Shown here piece after piece: positions 9,790 to 20,008 of a DNA stretch of 30,000 nucleotides (position 1 is its first letter; each line of letters starts with the position of its first letter). Origin of the DNA: Cristatella mucedo (taxonomy: Eukaryota > Bryozoa > Phylactolaemata > Cristatellidae); assembly GCA_009760855.2 (NCBI GenBank), contig WPIO01000053.1, positions 1,212,501 through 1,242,500 on the forward strand, given 5' to 3'. Under the pieces are notes generated by a model. The model had not been told where the DNA came from. It was given only the letters and a program-made list of their open reading frames with translations, and ran no database searches. The position numbers were made by a program, and so were the translations under genes.

Positions 9790-11504
9790 TCCTGCTCTGT
9801 CGACTGGGCTATACCTGGACAGGACACTCAGCCGTGGGGGGAGGGGCTCCTGCTGCAGCACGTGACTGCTGGGTGGGGGGGGGGCTCGGGCGGGCTAGCT
9901 CAGAGGATGCTGCCGCCACTCTCGCACAGAATGGCTTGAGAGCTCCTGGTACTGCAAATATCAAGCAGTAGAGAAATTCACTTAGTAACATCAAAATTCA
10001 ACGAAAGTGTGATTTACTTGCCATCAAGCTCGACAGTGGCAAGGAAGTGCAGAGACAAGTCCTCGGAGAGCGGGTGGCTTCATGATGGGGCAGGTGGCTC
10101 CCGTGGCTTCGAAGCTCAACGGGGGGGGGGGGGGGGGAGGAGGTGCGATTTTTGTCGACGACGACACACACCTTCCAACAAGCAGAGCTCGATTGTTCCT
10201 TGATTTTTCACTGCTGTAGGCTGATGTAACTATAAATCGTCAGTTGTGTTCCTGCTGCGAGTCGATCGATGCTGTGATAGCCGTCAAGGCAGTTCTGACC
10301 AGCTGCGTAAATGAGCCATTTGGCTGAGGCGATTTCACTTTAGCGACCATGCGATGCGATGCGCAGCGCAGCCAGCGCAGCGACGCAAACATATGGCAGC
10401 CAAAGGAGCCGGGAGACCACGAGGAAATGGCTGCAATTGGGCAGCGAGAGACGAGAGAGCTCAAGAGCTGCACAACTCACACGACGAATCGCAGCCAGTT
10501 GCTGTCGTCTGAGCTGCTCTATCGTTGGTAGCTGGTCGTAGCGTATCTCCGTCTGTGCAACTGGTCCTCCCGCCCTGCTCAGCTGCAGGCGCGCATGCTG
10601 ACAGCCGGATGATTTGGGCGATCCCACTTTGTTCCTGTCACTTCGGACAAACAGAGCAGCGCCGTCTTCTGTCTTCCTTTCTACCCAGGAAGTCATCCTT
10701 TCAGAGCTCGGCCCACCGAGGTGTGGGGGGAGTGCTCTTCGATTTGGGCAAAATAGCGGATGTGACACTTTCGTTTGTTTTTGTCACACGCTCCCAGTTT
10801 AGTACGAAGAATGACGTAAGCAATCTCGCGAAGAACTCGAAATTCTGCGAAATTTTCGAAATTCCACCACTTCGTTAGCAGCTGTTTGCTTGGCGCTACT
10901 TCTAGCAGGTTTCGGCCCTTGGTTCAGCTCGTGGCGCGCTGCCTAAAAATGGTCGTTCAAGGAAACTTTCCAGTCTCAAGTCGCGCATATCAGCGCTAAA
11001 GTGCCCCAGGAAGAGGCCGCAGGGTGGCCGGCTTTCCTACTAAACAAGATTTACCCTCCTAAGCCTGCCCCTCCCACTGGTCACGTGGCTTCCAGCTGGG
11101 CTCCAGCTAAAGCTCCAGTGTATCATCGGTCAGCCTGCCTGCCTGTCTGCCTTGTAGCCATCCTCACGTTTTCCCACGGAACAATGAATGAGTCAGCTGG
11201 CCTTTATCTTTTCTGCAGTAAATATCAGATTTGCAGCTGGCAGATGGATGCTGTTGTTGTTCAGGCCTCAGACCGCTCCCCTTCCCCCCCCCCAGGGGAG
11301 CTCTCTTCTTTTTTCCTACTACCTCTCCGGCAGCCCATTTTCCTACCTCCGGCTGTGCTTTTCGCTCGTGTGTTTCGAGTGTCGGGTGAAACATTGGTCT
11401 CTGCTCATGGCCGCTTTGAGTATTTCAAGTCATGCACTGCTGCTGTTGACCTGACCTGTGGATTAACGTGGCCTCACTCTGAAGGCAGAGTGACGTCCTT
11501 CCAG
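9790..11504. other. No recognisable gene; G tract inside
   Basis: Several frames of 60 to 170 residues exist on both strands, none with family motifs. It contains G10 (9871-9880) and G17 (10121-10137) runs. Upstream noncoding exons of the receptor could lie here, but nothing in the sequence identifies them. Confidence 0.4.
10121..10137 (+). repeat. Poly-G run, 17 G
   Basis: Seventeen consecutive G followed by aggagg. Confidence 0.9.
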
Positions 11505-11507
11505 CTT

Positions 11508-11650
11508 ATTTAAAGCACCTAAAAAGAAATTAGTTCTCAGAGGGTCCTGTAGTAATAATAATAATACTAATGCTAATAATGCATTTGCTTAGCGCCCTCA
11601 AGAGAACTGAATCCCTCTAGGCACTATGCAGATGCTGCACATAAAGCAAT
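11508..11650. mobile_element. Two LINE tails joined tail to tail
   Basis: A plus-strand copy (tttaaagcacctaaaaagaa, agttctcagagggtcc, ending in TAATAATAATAATA) meets a minus-strand copy that reads, in plus orientation, aataatgcatttgcttagcg, ccctcaagagaactgaatcc, ctctaggcac. They share one TAA-rich centre at about 11551-11580. Confidence 0.65.
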
Positions 11651-11898
11651 TACCAAATGTTTGGTGATAACATCTATTGTTATTATTATTATTTTCCGTT
11701 CCGTCCCCCTTCCCCCGTGGGTAGGGAGTTTGGCCCCATGATCGCCAGTCACTCAGCTGTGGCTTGCTTCGGGCAGATGTGCCAGTGCTTCGCAGCGCAT
11801 GCATGCCCAGGGTGTTCATCAAAATAGCAGGACTGGCCGTGTAGGTGCATAGGGACTGGTGCTTGACAGGGATTGGGAAACAGCTGTTGATTGACCTT

Positions 11899-11900
<2 letters not shown>

Positions 11901-11982
<82 letters not shown>
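11901..11982 (+). repeat. (GA)41 microsatellite with purine-rich flank
   Basis: Eighty-two bases of pure GA, followed to about 12140 by degenerate ggagaggagagatgggagg repeats, a long polypurine strand capable of triplex formation. Frames across it are Arg-Glu or Ser-Leu repeats, not genes. Confidence 0.95.
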
Positions 11983-11989
<7 letters not shown>

Positions 11990-12240
11990 AGAGGCACTGG
12001 AGGGGAGGAGAGAGAGTGCGAGGAGAGATGGGAGGGGAGGAGAGAGGGGGTGAGAAGGAGAGATGGGATGGGAGGAGAGAGAAGGAGAGGAGGAGAGATG
12101 GGAGGGGAGGAGAGATGGGAGGGGAGGAGAGATGGGAGGGGGTAGGGAGATAAGAGAGGACAGAAGATAACCAAGAGATGATACGAGTTAGGAGGGAGAG
12201 TGTGAGAGTAAGGGAGAGAGTAGAGGGAACGATAAGAGTG

Positions 12241-12380
12241 ATCGCCCAGGAGGTAAGGCCCTGCAGGACCGACGTCGTAGGTTCGAATCCTGCAATGGGC
12301 GATCCTTCACTGCTAACTGAAAGCAGTGATGAAAGCAGTAAAGGCTCTTCTGCTGCGATACAGATGGGGCTGTTAAATTA
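12241..12380 (+). mobile_element. tRNA-derived SINE, second type
   Basis: It has a box-A-like caggaggtaaggccctg and an exact box B GGTTCGAATCC inside gtcgtaggttcgaatcctgc. ATCGCCCA at the start pairs with TGGGCGAT after box B. The middle is too short for a real tRNA. A non-tRNA body (tccttcactgctaactgaaa, gcagtaaaggctcttctgct) matches the copy at 16865-16975. Confidence 0.7.
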
Positions 12381-12450
12381 GGGAATCCTAATAAAGAGGA
12401 GATCAAGAGTAAGAGAGAAAGAAGAGAGCAGGAGAAGAGGGGGAGGAGGT

Positions 12451-12475
12451 GAGAGAGAGAGAGAGAGAGAGAGAG
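12451..12475 (+). repeat. (GA)n microsatellite
   Basis: About 12 GA units in purine-rich DNA. Confidence 0.85.
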
Positions 12476-12834
12476 CAGCCTCACATTTGCTGCTGTTGCT
12501 GCTGCTCCCAGGCTTCGTCAGCAATCAGCAGCGAATCCTTCGGATGTAATCTGGCGATGCTTTTAAAAAGCAAGCAGACGAGAGGATGGTTAGAGATCGA
12601 TCTGAATTATACTGAGGGTGAACTCTTGGGGTCCTGTGGCACAGTCACAAGACCGCAGAGCAGTCCACTCTTCTGACTTATAAGAATACCACTGGTATTA
12701 GCTGACTAGCCCTTTCGTCCAAGATGTTGGCCTAAGTGGAACTGACCGAGTGGAACAGGAGGTTTCAAGTATGCGAGGCATACATCTAGCATGATCGTTG
12801 GAGAGAAGCCGTGTTCGCACTCTCTTGTTAAGAC

Positions 12835-12870
12835 CATACCTCAGCTGGCCTTGAGCTCGGCTGAGGTATG
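12835..12870. repeat. 11-bp hairpin
   Basis: CATACCTCAGC (12835-12845) pairs with GCTGAGGTATG (12860-12870) around a 14-base loop. A degenerate TG/CG-rich repeat follows to about 12930. Confidence 0.75.
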
Positions 12871-13117
12871 TGTGCGTGTGTTCATGCGTGTGCGCGCGTG
12901 CGAGAGTGTGTGAGTGCATGCGTGCACGTGTGCAAGTCATCGTCACCTTCGGGTAATGGATAGGGTAATAGTGTGGTAATTGATACCTCGAATTAGCATG
13001 AGGCCCCTCCTCCTCCTCCTCCTCCTCCCCCTCCTCTACACCACATGCTTCGTTGCAACAACAAGTGGTCGCTAGAATTTCCAGAAAACATGGAGCACTA
13101 AGGGCCAGGGAGCCAGT

Positions 13118-13219
13118 GGCTGCCCACAGCCGGTCAGCTTCCAGTGATGGCCAGCCAGCCAGCCAACAGCTAGGCTGGCTGGCCATCACTGGCACATGAA
13201 GGATGGGGGGGGGGCAGCC
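13118..13219. repeat. Long hairpin with perfect 20-bp inner stem
   Basis: The inner arms are 13141-13160 (CCAGTGATGGCCAGCCAGCC) and 13173-13192, an exact reverse complement, with a 12-base loop. An outer pair, GGCTGCCC (13118-13125) with GGGCAGCC (13212-13219), could extend the fold. There is no coding content; a microRNA-precursor-like shape is possible but unproven. Confidence 0.75.
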
Positions 13220-13337
13220 CGGAGTTCTCGGAGAGCTCTCATCTCGCCTGGGCATCACTGGCACAGCACTACAAGGGTGCAGGCCCTGTTTCAATGGGAG
13301 ACTCCAGAGCATTGATGTGAGCGGACAAAGATCATCC

Positions 13338-13976
13338 GAGGCTGTGCTGAAGTACGGTGTACCTGAGGCTGCGCTGAAGTACTGTGTACCTGAGGGTTCA
13401 GTGCTTGGTCTACTTCTCTGTGTATAATCTCCCAATCGCCGATGTGATCGCCATGCACAATCTAGGCTTTCACTTGTATGCAGATGAACTCAGTTGTGTC
13501 ATTGCTTTGATCACTCACAGCCCTCCAGCACGACGAACTCGCTCGATACCCTTGCTGCATTTATTGCAGACATCTGCATATGGATGGCAGCAAACTTTCT
13601 TAAATTGAATGGTAAAACCAAATTACTTGTTATGTGCAAACCAAGCGTGAATCAGAAATTGGAAAGGTCAGCGCTCACAGTCGGCTCTGCCAGCATATAT
13701 CCTGTTGCATGTGCACGAAATCTATTGTCCTTTTCAAAAATAACCTTTTATTAGACGAATTGCCCTTTTCAAAAATAACCTTTTATTAGATGACAACGTC
13801 AGCTCCACAGTCAAGTCATGTCACCCTCCTAACTCTTGTTCTTGTTTATTGAGCCTGCTACGACTAACCATTTGATCATGCTTATTTTATAGCAATTGTA
13901 AAGCGCCTAGAAAGAGAGTTGCGTTCTCTGAGTGTGCTTTATCAAATTTATGATTATGATGATTATTATTATCACG
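13338..13976 (+). mobile_element. Broken non-LTR retrotransposon: RT fragment plus 3' tail
   Basis: Three frames give pieces of a reverse transcriptase of L2/CR1-like elements: YCVPEGSVLG (about 13378-13411), then after a frameshift NLPIADVIAMHNLGFHLYAD with YADE in place of the catalytic YADD (13477-13488), then another frame with ICIWMAANFLKLNG (about 13569-13610). The 3' end has the hairpin tail (taaagcgcctagaaagagag, 13898-13917) and an ATT-rich end. A 27-base tandem duplication at about 13338-13391 lies at the start of the RT part. The copy is inactive: frameshifts, a mutated active site, and no 5' part. Confidence 0.85.
13727..13791 (+). repeat. Tandem duplication inside the LINE fragment
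   Basis: The unit ccttttcaaaaataacct followed by tttattaga occurs twice in a row, about 34 bases apart. Confidence 0.8.
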
Positions 13977-14311
13977 TCTGCCTACTTTCAGCTACATGAC
14001 GTTGCTGAAATTCTGGCTTGCTTTGAATGGGAAGCTACATTCAAATTGTTCCATGCATTTGTGACATCCTGACTCGACCTATGTTGCTCTCTGCTTGCTG
14101 GTCCACCGGCCTGGGCAATCAGGTGAATATAGTTGGTGCAAAACCTATCAGCCACGATTTATCTGTTGAGTGGCGCTGAAGCCAGTGGGGGCAGGGAGGG
14201 GACAGCAGCTGCTGCTAGCTTTTCAGCTGGAACTCGGCTTGAACCTCGGTTCTCTTTGCCCGGTCGTTGTGTGTCGTGCTTACAGTGCTGCTGCTTCCGT
14301 TTGTGCTGTAG

Positions 14312-14433
14312 ATGCTGACCCTGCAAAATCTGTGATGATGGCCGATGCTCAGAGCGTGACGTCTGACGGTGACGGCGACAGCAGCTGCTTTGCAGCCGAC
14401 GATCACAGATCGTGGTCGTGCGATTCCAACGGT
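14312..14433 (+). CDS. Receptor exon 1 with probable start codon
   Basis: Candidate initiator exon. A pyrimidine-rich acceptor (gcttccgtttgtgctgtag) ends at 14311 and a strong donor (GGT|GTAAGT) follows 14433. In the donor-matched frame there is a stop at 14167 and no ATG before the tandem ATGs at 14335 and 14338. The second has A at -3 and G at +4, a good Kozak context. The coding part gives 33 residues starting [17 protein letters not shown], an acidic Ser-rich leader. It ends in phase 0 and joins exon 2 (SNG|GTD) without breaking the frame. Bases 14312-14334 would be 5' UTR, with a noncoding exon further upstream that I cannot locate. It has no family-conserved residues, so support rests on splice signals, frame and start context only. 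A different upstream exon spliced to 18157 is the main alternative. Confidence 0.6.
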
Positions 14434-17400
14434 GTAAGTGCCTCAGCCCCGACCCGTGTCACGATCTTGGTCTGTGTCTCGTGACACGGACACATCAGCG
14501 GCTGGAGCAGCATGAAGGCTCGGTTCTAAGGCGGTGGCCGCGCTGCACCCCCTACCCACCCCTATAAGTTTGGCCATTTGTAGGCTGCATAGTGCCGTGA
14601 CGTCATATTCAGACCCTGTATTGCATCAGATGCCTGGGGGGACGGTGGTGGGATCTGGGGACTTGCAAACTGTGGCTGAATCATAAGCCGTAAGTCTGAT
14701 GTCTGATATGTGATTAGCTTAACTTTCATATGCTAATCGTGATCGTCTGTTCCGAACAGCCCAGTGCTCTGTCCGAGTAAGACTGCACGTCGTGATTAAG
14801 GGCAACAGCCCGGCACGCTTTTGTATAGTGGCGCATCAGTGGATTAGTCTTTTTTTTCTGTGCATTTTGCATTTTACATGCGCATGGTTTTAGTGCTGCT
14901 ACAAGGGAGTCTTGCTGACCAGTATTCGTGCCTTTCGCATTCTATCCCTGGGCACTTCTTTTACGGCACGTGTAAAGTGCCCAGAAAAAGACTCGGCTCT
15001 CCTGGGGCGAATTGCACGTGTCTTAGTTAGTATCGCCATTGCTAATGGAGTTGTGCGGGTCCATATAGAGATCTCGCTTTCTAAGAACTGAAGCATCCCA
15101 TCCTATGCCAGCAGTCACGAAGCGAAGGAAATAAGACGTCGAATTGTTGTCTCACCAGTGTCTCAGTGAGACACTGGTGAGACAGGTCGCGAGTCCCACA
15201 GCAAGTGGGATAGAGAGATAGTAGACGCCGAGGCGCGCCTGCAGCCTGCACAAGTGCACGCGTTCGATTGCCGACCCTTACTCGACTCTTGTGTTGGGTA
15301 GGCTTGATGGGGTGGGAGAGGAAGCCAAGTCATGGCAGAACGTCAGGTGGGCATTGCAGGTCAGACTCGCGTTCAACTTGCAGCTGCTCCAACTTCTGCC
15401 TTCCATTTGGCCCCTTTCTAACCGGCAGCTGTTGAAGGAGTTCCCCCCCCACCCCCGCCGGCATAAGAAGCATCTCGGTCTGAGGTCACCCGAGTGTCAG
15501 TGGCGCTGCTAATGCAGCACGTCTCGGAGCCGCTGCCGGAAGTGAAGACGACGACAGGAAGGAAGCGCGGTGCGATGCTGTCGCCCAACTTCGGTCAGCT
15601 CAGACCGTCCGTCGAGGCAGCGGCCCGTGGCAGCTTGTGCTGGGGGGGGGGCTGCGGGCGGTGGCCCCAGCCTGCGCTGACTGACTGCGTAGTCTGTGGA
15701 TGCCTGGTTCTGTGGCTGCCTGTGCACCCTCCCTCATTGTTATCTGTAGTCTGTGAGTCCATTGTTGTGCCTGCGCTCGGCACGGTCACTTAACACCCAC
15801 TTGTTTGTACAAGCGCAGTATCCAGATGAGTTTAGACTGCTGCTTCGGGTCAAGGGCCGGCTAGCGATGGAAGGCAGCTAATGGAATGTAAATATGCCCC
15901 GGTGCTCCTCGAGCGGGCGGGGCAGGCAGCCGCTGCTGCTGGTACTGCTACTGGGAACCGCAGCGGCTGCGGTGGCGATTATGTGTCAGTGGACACTGCT
16001 GATCCGGTGAGATAACTTGTAGACCGGCTGGCCACTTATTCAGGAAATCATACTCAGACATAAGCTTATTTGCTATTGGCAAGCTGACGTTTAAGATAAG
16101 CCAGGTAGGCCAGGCCTGGAGGGTCACACGGAGGGAGCCGGCAGCAGGTTTTGGAAGGTTAGCTATATTCATTGTCGTCTGACAAAGCCAAGGGTGTCAC
16201 ACAGTGCAGCTGGAGGGGCAGGACACGACCGGCTTTGCGTGTCTCACACAAAGCCTTCTTTCTAGTGAAAGCTGGGCGGCAGTGAAGTCGGCCAGCAGGT
16301 GTGTAGCCGGCGTGGCTGGTGCAGGATCCGTTTAGGGAGACGGCACGGCAGCGGCGCTGCCCCCAGCTCGCGCGCGTTGCGCTGCTGCTGCTGCTGCTGC
16401 TCGTGCGAGAGCGTGCACATCGAGCACGAGGCTGTTCTTAACCCGTGTCGTGTGTGAGGTTGACCTAGTGCCCTATCCCCAGTGATGGAAAAAATGGTGG
16501 GTGGGGTGGGGTCGTCCAGCCCCACCTCGTGCTCGATCGACTGTCTGCCTTGTTCCGGCTGGCACCGAGGTTCGTGACCAAAGCATCATTGGCCGGCAGT
16601 GCCAGAGTATCGCCTGGTGCCAGTGGACAGAGCTGATGTCGCTACATTGTGCATGAAATGCTCTCTGCTGCTTCACTCCACTCCCAGCGATGCCTGAGCT
16701 GGCCGGAGCTCAGAGCCCTGCCCTGCTGGCACGACTGCAGGTTGGTTTTGGCTGGGGTGGGTGGGGGAAGGCAACGCCGGGTGACCTTTAGCCTTTTGGC
16801 ATCGAGGGCCTTCACAGCGGTCTGGGCCGTCTGGGGAGCAGTCGCAGTCCAAGGGTGCAGGTGCTCACGGTTCATAGCCGAGGTCGTGGCTTCGAATAGT
16901 GCAGTGGGCGATCCTTTGTTGCCAACTGCAAGTGTAGGTGATTAAAGCCATTAAAGCTCTGCTTCTGCTGTAGCAAGCAGCTCACTGCAGCCTGTACACT
17001 CACTTTGCCGAGTCATAGTAGTTCCATCACGGAAGACATCGCTGTGCCATCTTGCCACTTAATGGAAGTGCGCCATCTTGCCACTTGACAGAAGTGGGCC
17101 ACTTGATAGATGTGTGCTATCTTGACGACTTAACTCACTTTTCACAGGTAAAAGTGAGGCTGTTAAATCAGCTATTATTATTATTAATATTATTATAATT
17201 GGTATGACATGGATTGAGAAAGAAGAGGTTGTAAGCAAACTAGTAGGAGAGAGAGAGAACATTGAGTGGGAGAGAGAGAGAGAGGTGAGAGGAAGGGAGA
17301 TAGATAGAATATATGAGAAGGGAGTGAAAATGTGGGAGAGGGCAGGGCATCAGCGCAAGGCTGCTGCTTGATGTCGAAGATGTTGCTCCGGTTGACTGCC

Positions 17401-19973
17401 TCGTGTGCTTATGCTAGGGGTCACTGCCGAAAAGACATGGGCGTGACCTACGCGATGGTGACTTCGTCTGCTCGGCCGGCCACGACGGTCAGTGAAGGGA
17501 GGAGGAAGAAGGGATAGGAGTAGCCAGCGTAGGGTCGGCATTGACACGCCGTTGAGCCAGCAGTCGATGAATGAACCGCAGTCGATGAATGAACCACTCA
17601 CAGGCAGCTGTCTTGTCTCACAGCCGGTCCTGCACCGAAGTCTCACCCTTCTGGATGGGTGATTGTCACTGAGCGGTCTTGCTTTGCTGTCTGCCTTTTC
17701 CGCCTTCACTGCTGCAGCACAGCTCTTGATTCCGAACTGCACTAGATTTGTGTATGCCATGTGGAAACTTACTAATTAATGCATTGGCAATGAGAACCTC
17801 CTCCGGCAGGTATGAAGCTGATTGATTTTACCATTAGCACAGCCGCCTGATATATCTGGATAAGACCAGCTGGCTTCCTTTGATGCTGGCTTTCTTTGAT
17901 GGTGAACTGCCATCCGGCAGTGGTGTGGTGTATCTATGGGTGGGCGGGCATCTCATCTCTACCTTTATCTGAGGGAGAGTGTGTTCCTCCTTCATTTTGG
18001 GCTCACACCTCAGGGTAGGAGGTAAACAGAGGGCTGAGTTGGTTATTGCCGGCATTGCCTTGAGCTGTAAAGCACCTGAACGAAGAGGCATGGCAAAAGA
18101 GGCCACGCCTGCAGAAATCGGCCTGTTGAAACCGGCCTCCTGTTTGCTCGGGACAGGGCACGGACACGAAGAAGGACTATGACGATGACGACAACGACGA
18201 GCCTGGCTACAAGCATGGCGTCGCCTCGCAGACCGATCATGCTGACATTTCCGGTAGCAGCGGCAAAAGAGCGGCTGCCGCAACAGGCACTCTGGCAGCA
18301 AGTGGTGGCGGTGGCTCAGACGGAGGCGGCGGCGGCGGCAGCAAGGAGCGACGCCGGCGCCGTCAGAAGCTCGCCAACAAGGATAACCTCATGTGCCAAG
18401 TGTGCGGCGACAAAGCAAACGGCTACAACTTCGGCGCGGTCACGTGCGAGTCCTGCAAGGCCTTCTTCCGTCGGAATGCGCTCAAGAACTGGGTTCGTAC
18501 ATATATTCGTACTAATCAAGCATGATTTTACTCACCATTCAATTGCATTTCCCTTTGCAGCAAATGTAAAGCGCCTAGAGAGAGATTGAGTTATCTGAGG
18601 GCGCTTTATCAAGTGCATTATTATTATTATTATTATCGTACGCCGGCTAGCCGAGCGAAGGCGTTTCTTCTTATCCTTCTGCCTCGGTCTGGTGCTACCT
18701 TGTGCTTATGTGTGCTGACACTGTCCATGCTGCCACTAACTACATTTGCATGCTTACCCTGTGCATGTCACCCCTAACCACATTGTTCATGTTGTTTATC
18801 AAGCATGATATTACTCACGATTCAATCGCGGTTTCCCTTTGCAGCAAATGTAAAGCGCCTAGAAAGAGATTGAGTTCTCTGAGGGCAGTTTATCGAGTGC
18901 ATTATTATTATTATTATTATTACCTGGATACCGGCGTGTGAGCTTGCATGCACGCAGGTACACGTGTTTGTGTTCCTGCGTGCACGTGCGAGCATCTAAA
19001 CAAGGAGACGGAGCTGTTTATGTGTTTACGTGTTGAATGTTATTGTGAGCAAAGTTTGCATATTGTGAGCAAACCTTTTGGTCAGCCATTCTTGTAATTG
19101 TATGAGCCATCATCCTAAGGTTAAGGTAAGCACACAAATTGTCTAGCTTGATTACCAATTGCCTAGCTTGGTAGTGATATTACCATCTTCCAGATTTTTA
19201 GTCCAATGTGTGCCTCCCCCCCCCCCCCCCCCCCCCCCCCGCCGCCCGACTTTATTTTCGTAGCTGTCACTTGGATAGCTTCCTCTAAGTTTGGCTGATT
19301 CTACTGCCTCGCAGCTACATATGATCCTCCTTGTATCTACAGTGGCAGACGAACTGCCGTGTCTGCTGGACTCTCGAACCCAGTGCCACCGGCGGCACCC
19401 AGTTGTCTTGTTGCCATAGCATTAATACATGCTGCCGTACTTGATAGTGCTGCCTCGTGATATGCCGCAACACGCAGCTGAACACGTACCATACCAATGC
19501 CGATCGTTTCAAGCATCGTTTCTTTTGTCACATGTCTCAACGCTTCGAGCAATCTTCTCGCAGTATGTCAATAGTTCGGGCCGTAGCACATGTGCTGCGC
19601 GGCTCCAGAGTTCGTAAACCACTCTAGCTGTGATGGAAGCTGGTCGAAGCAGTCGAGTCAGCAGCGGAGAAAGAAAGCAGTCGCCAGCAGCTGCTGTTTT
19701 AGCCTGCTGGTCTGGCGTTCTCTTCTATCTTCTCTTTAAAGCATCGTGACCAGCCTTGTGACCAATTACCAAAAAGTAGTGGTACTTATCAGTTAACTAG
19801 AAGGGTTGTAGGAGGCTGTTTTTCGTGAGCAGAATGGGAGCAGAGGCTGCTTTGCTGGCTTTCTAGGTCAGCTGCATGTTGTTTGTGTTACCTGCTTACA
19901 TCGTCATTAATTATGGATGCATGCTGGTGTGCGCCGCCGCGCCGCCGCCCCCCCCCCCCCCCGCCCCCCCCCG

Positions 19974-20008
<35 letters not shown>

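Larger units (their letters stand above)
14434..18156 (+). other. Intron 1 of the receptor gene: contents
   Basis: A 3.7 kb gap between the inferred exon 1 and exon 2. It holds a decayed LINE tail (14965-15022), a perfect 37-base palindrome (15148-15184), a CTG tract (16381-16402), a tRNA-derived SINE with internal minisatellite (16865-17195), GA-rich sequence (17247-17285) and an 18-base tandem duplication (17560-17595). A TGACGTCA motif is at 14598-14605. I see no additional coding exon. Confidence 0.5.

Noticed and set aside
11891-12145. Open frames of Arg-Glu or Ser-Leu repeats, also at 3148-3363 and 8475-8960
   Set aside because: They are translations of GA/CT microsatellites.
12241-12303. 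Functional tRNA gene
   Set aside because: Box B is perfect and the ends can pair, but the stretch is about 63 bases, lacks a proper anticodon arm, and has two extra bases before the acceptor strand. It matches a SINE copy elsewhere.
12860-12870. let-7-like TGAGGTAT in a hairpin
   Set aside because: Only seven bases agree with let-7 and the rest of the arm does not.
12698-13435. Minus-strand open frame of 245 codons
   Set aside because: It is antisense to a LINE fragment, a perfect hairpin and a TG/GGA repeat; the peptide is low-complexity.
18179-18589. Plus-strand frame starting with ATG over the first zinc-finger exon
   Set aside because: It is the wrong frame: the zinc-finger frame is shifted, and this frame gives no Cys pattern.
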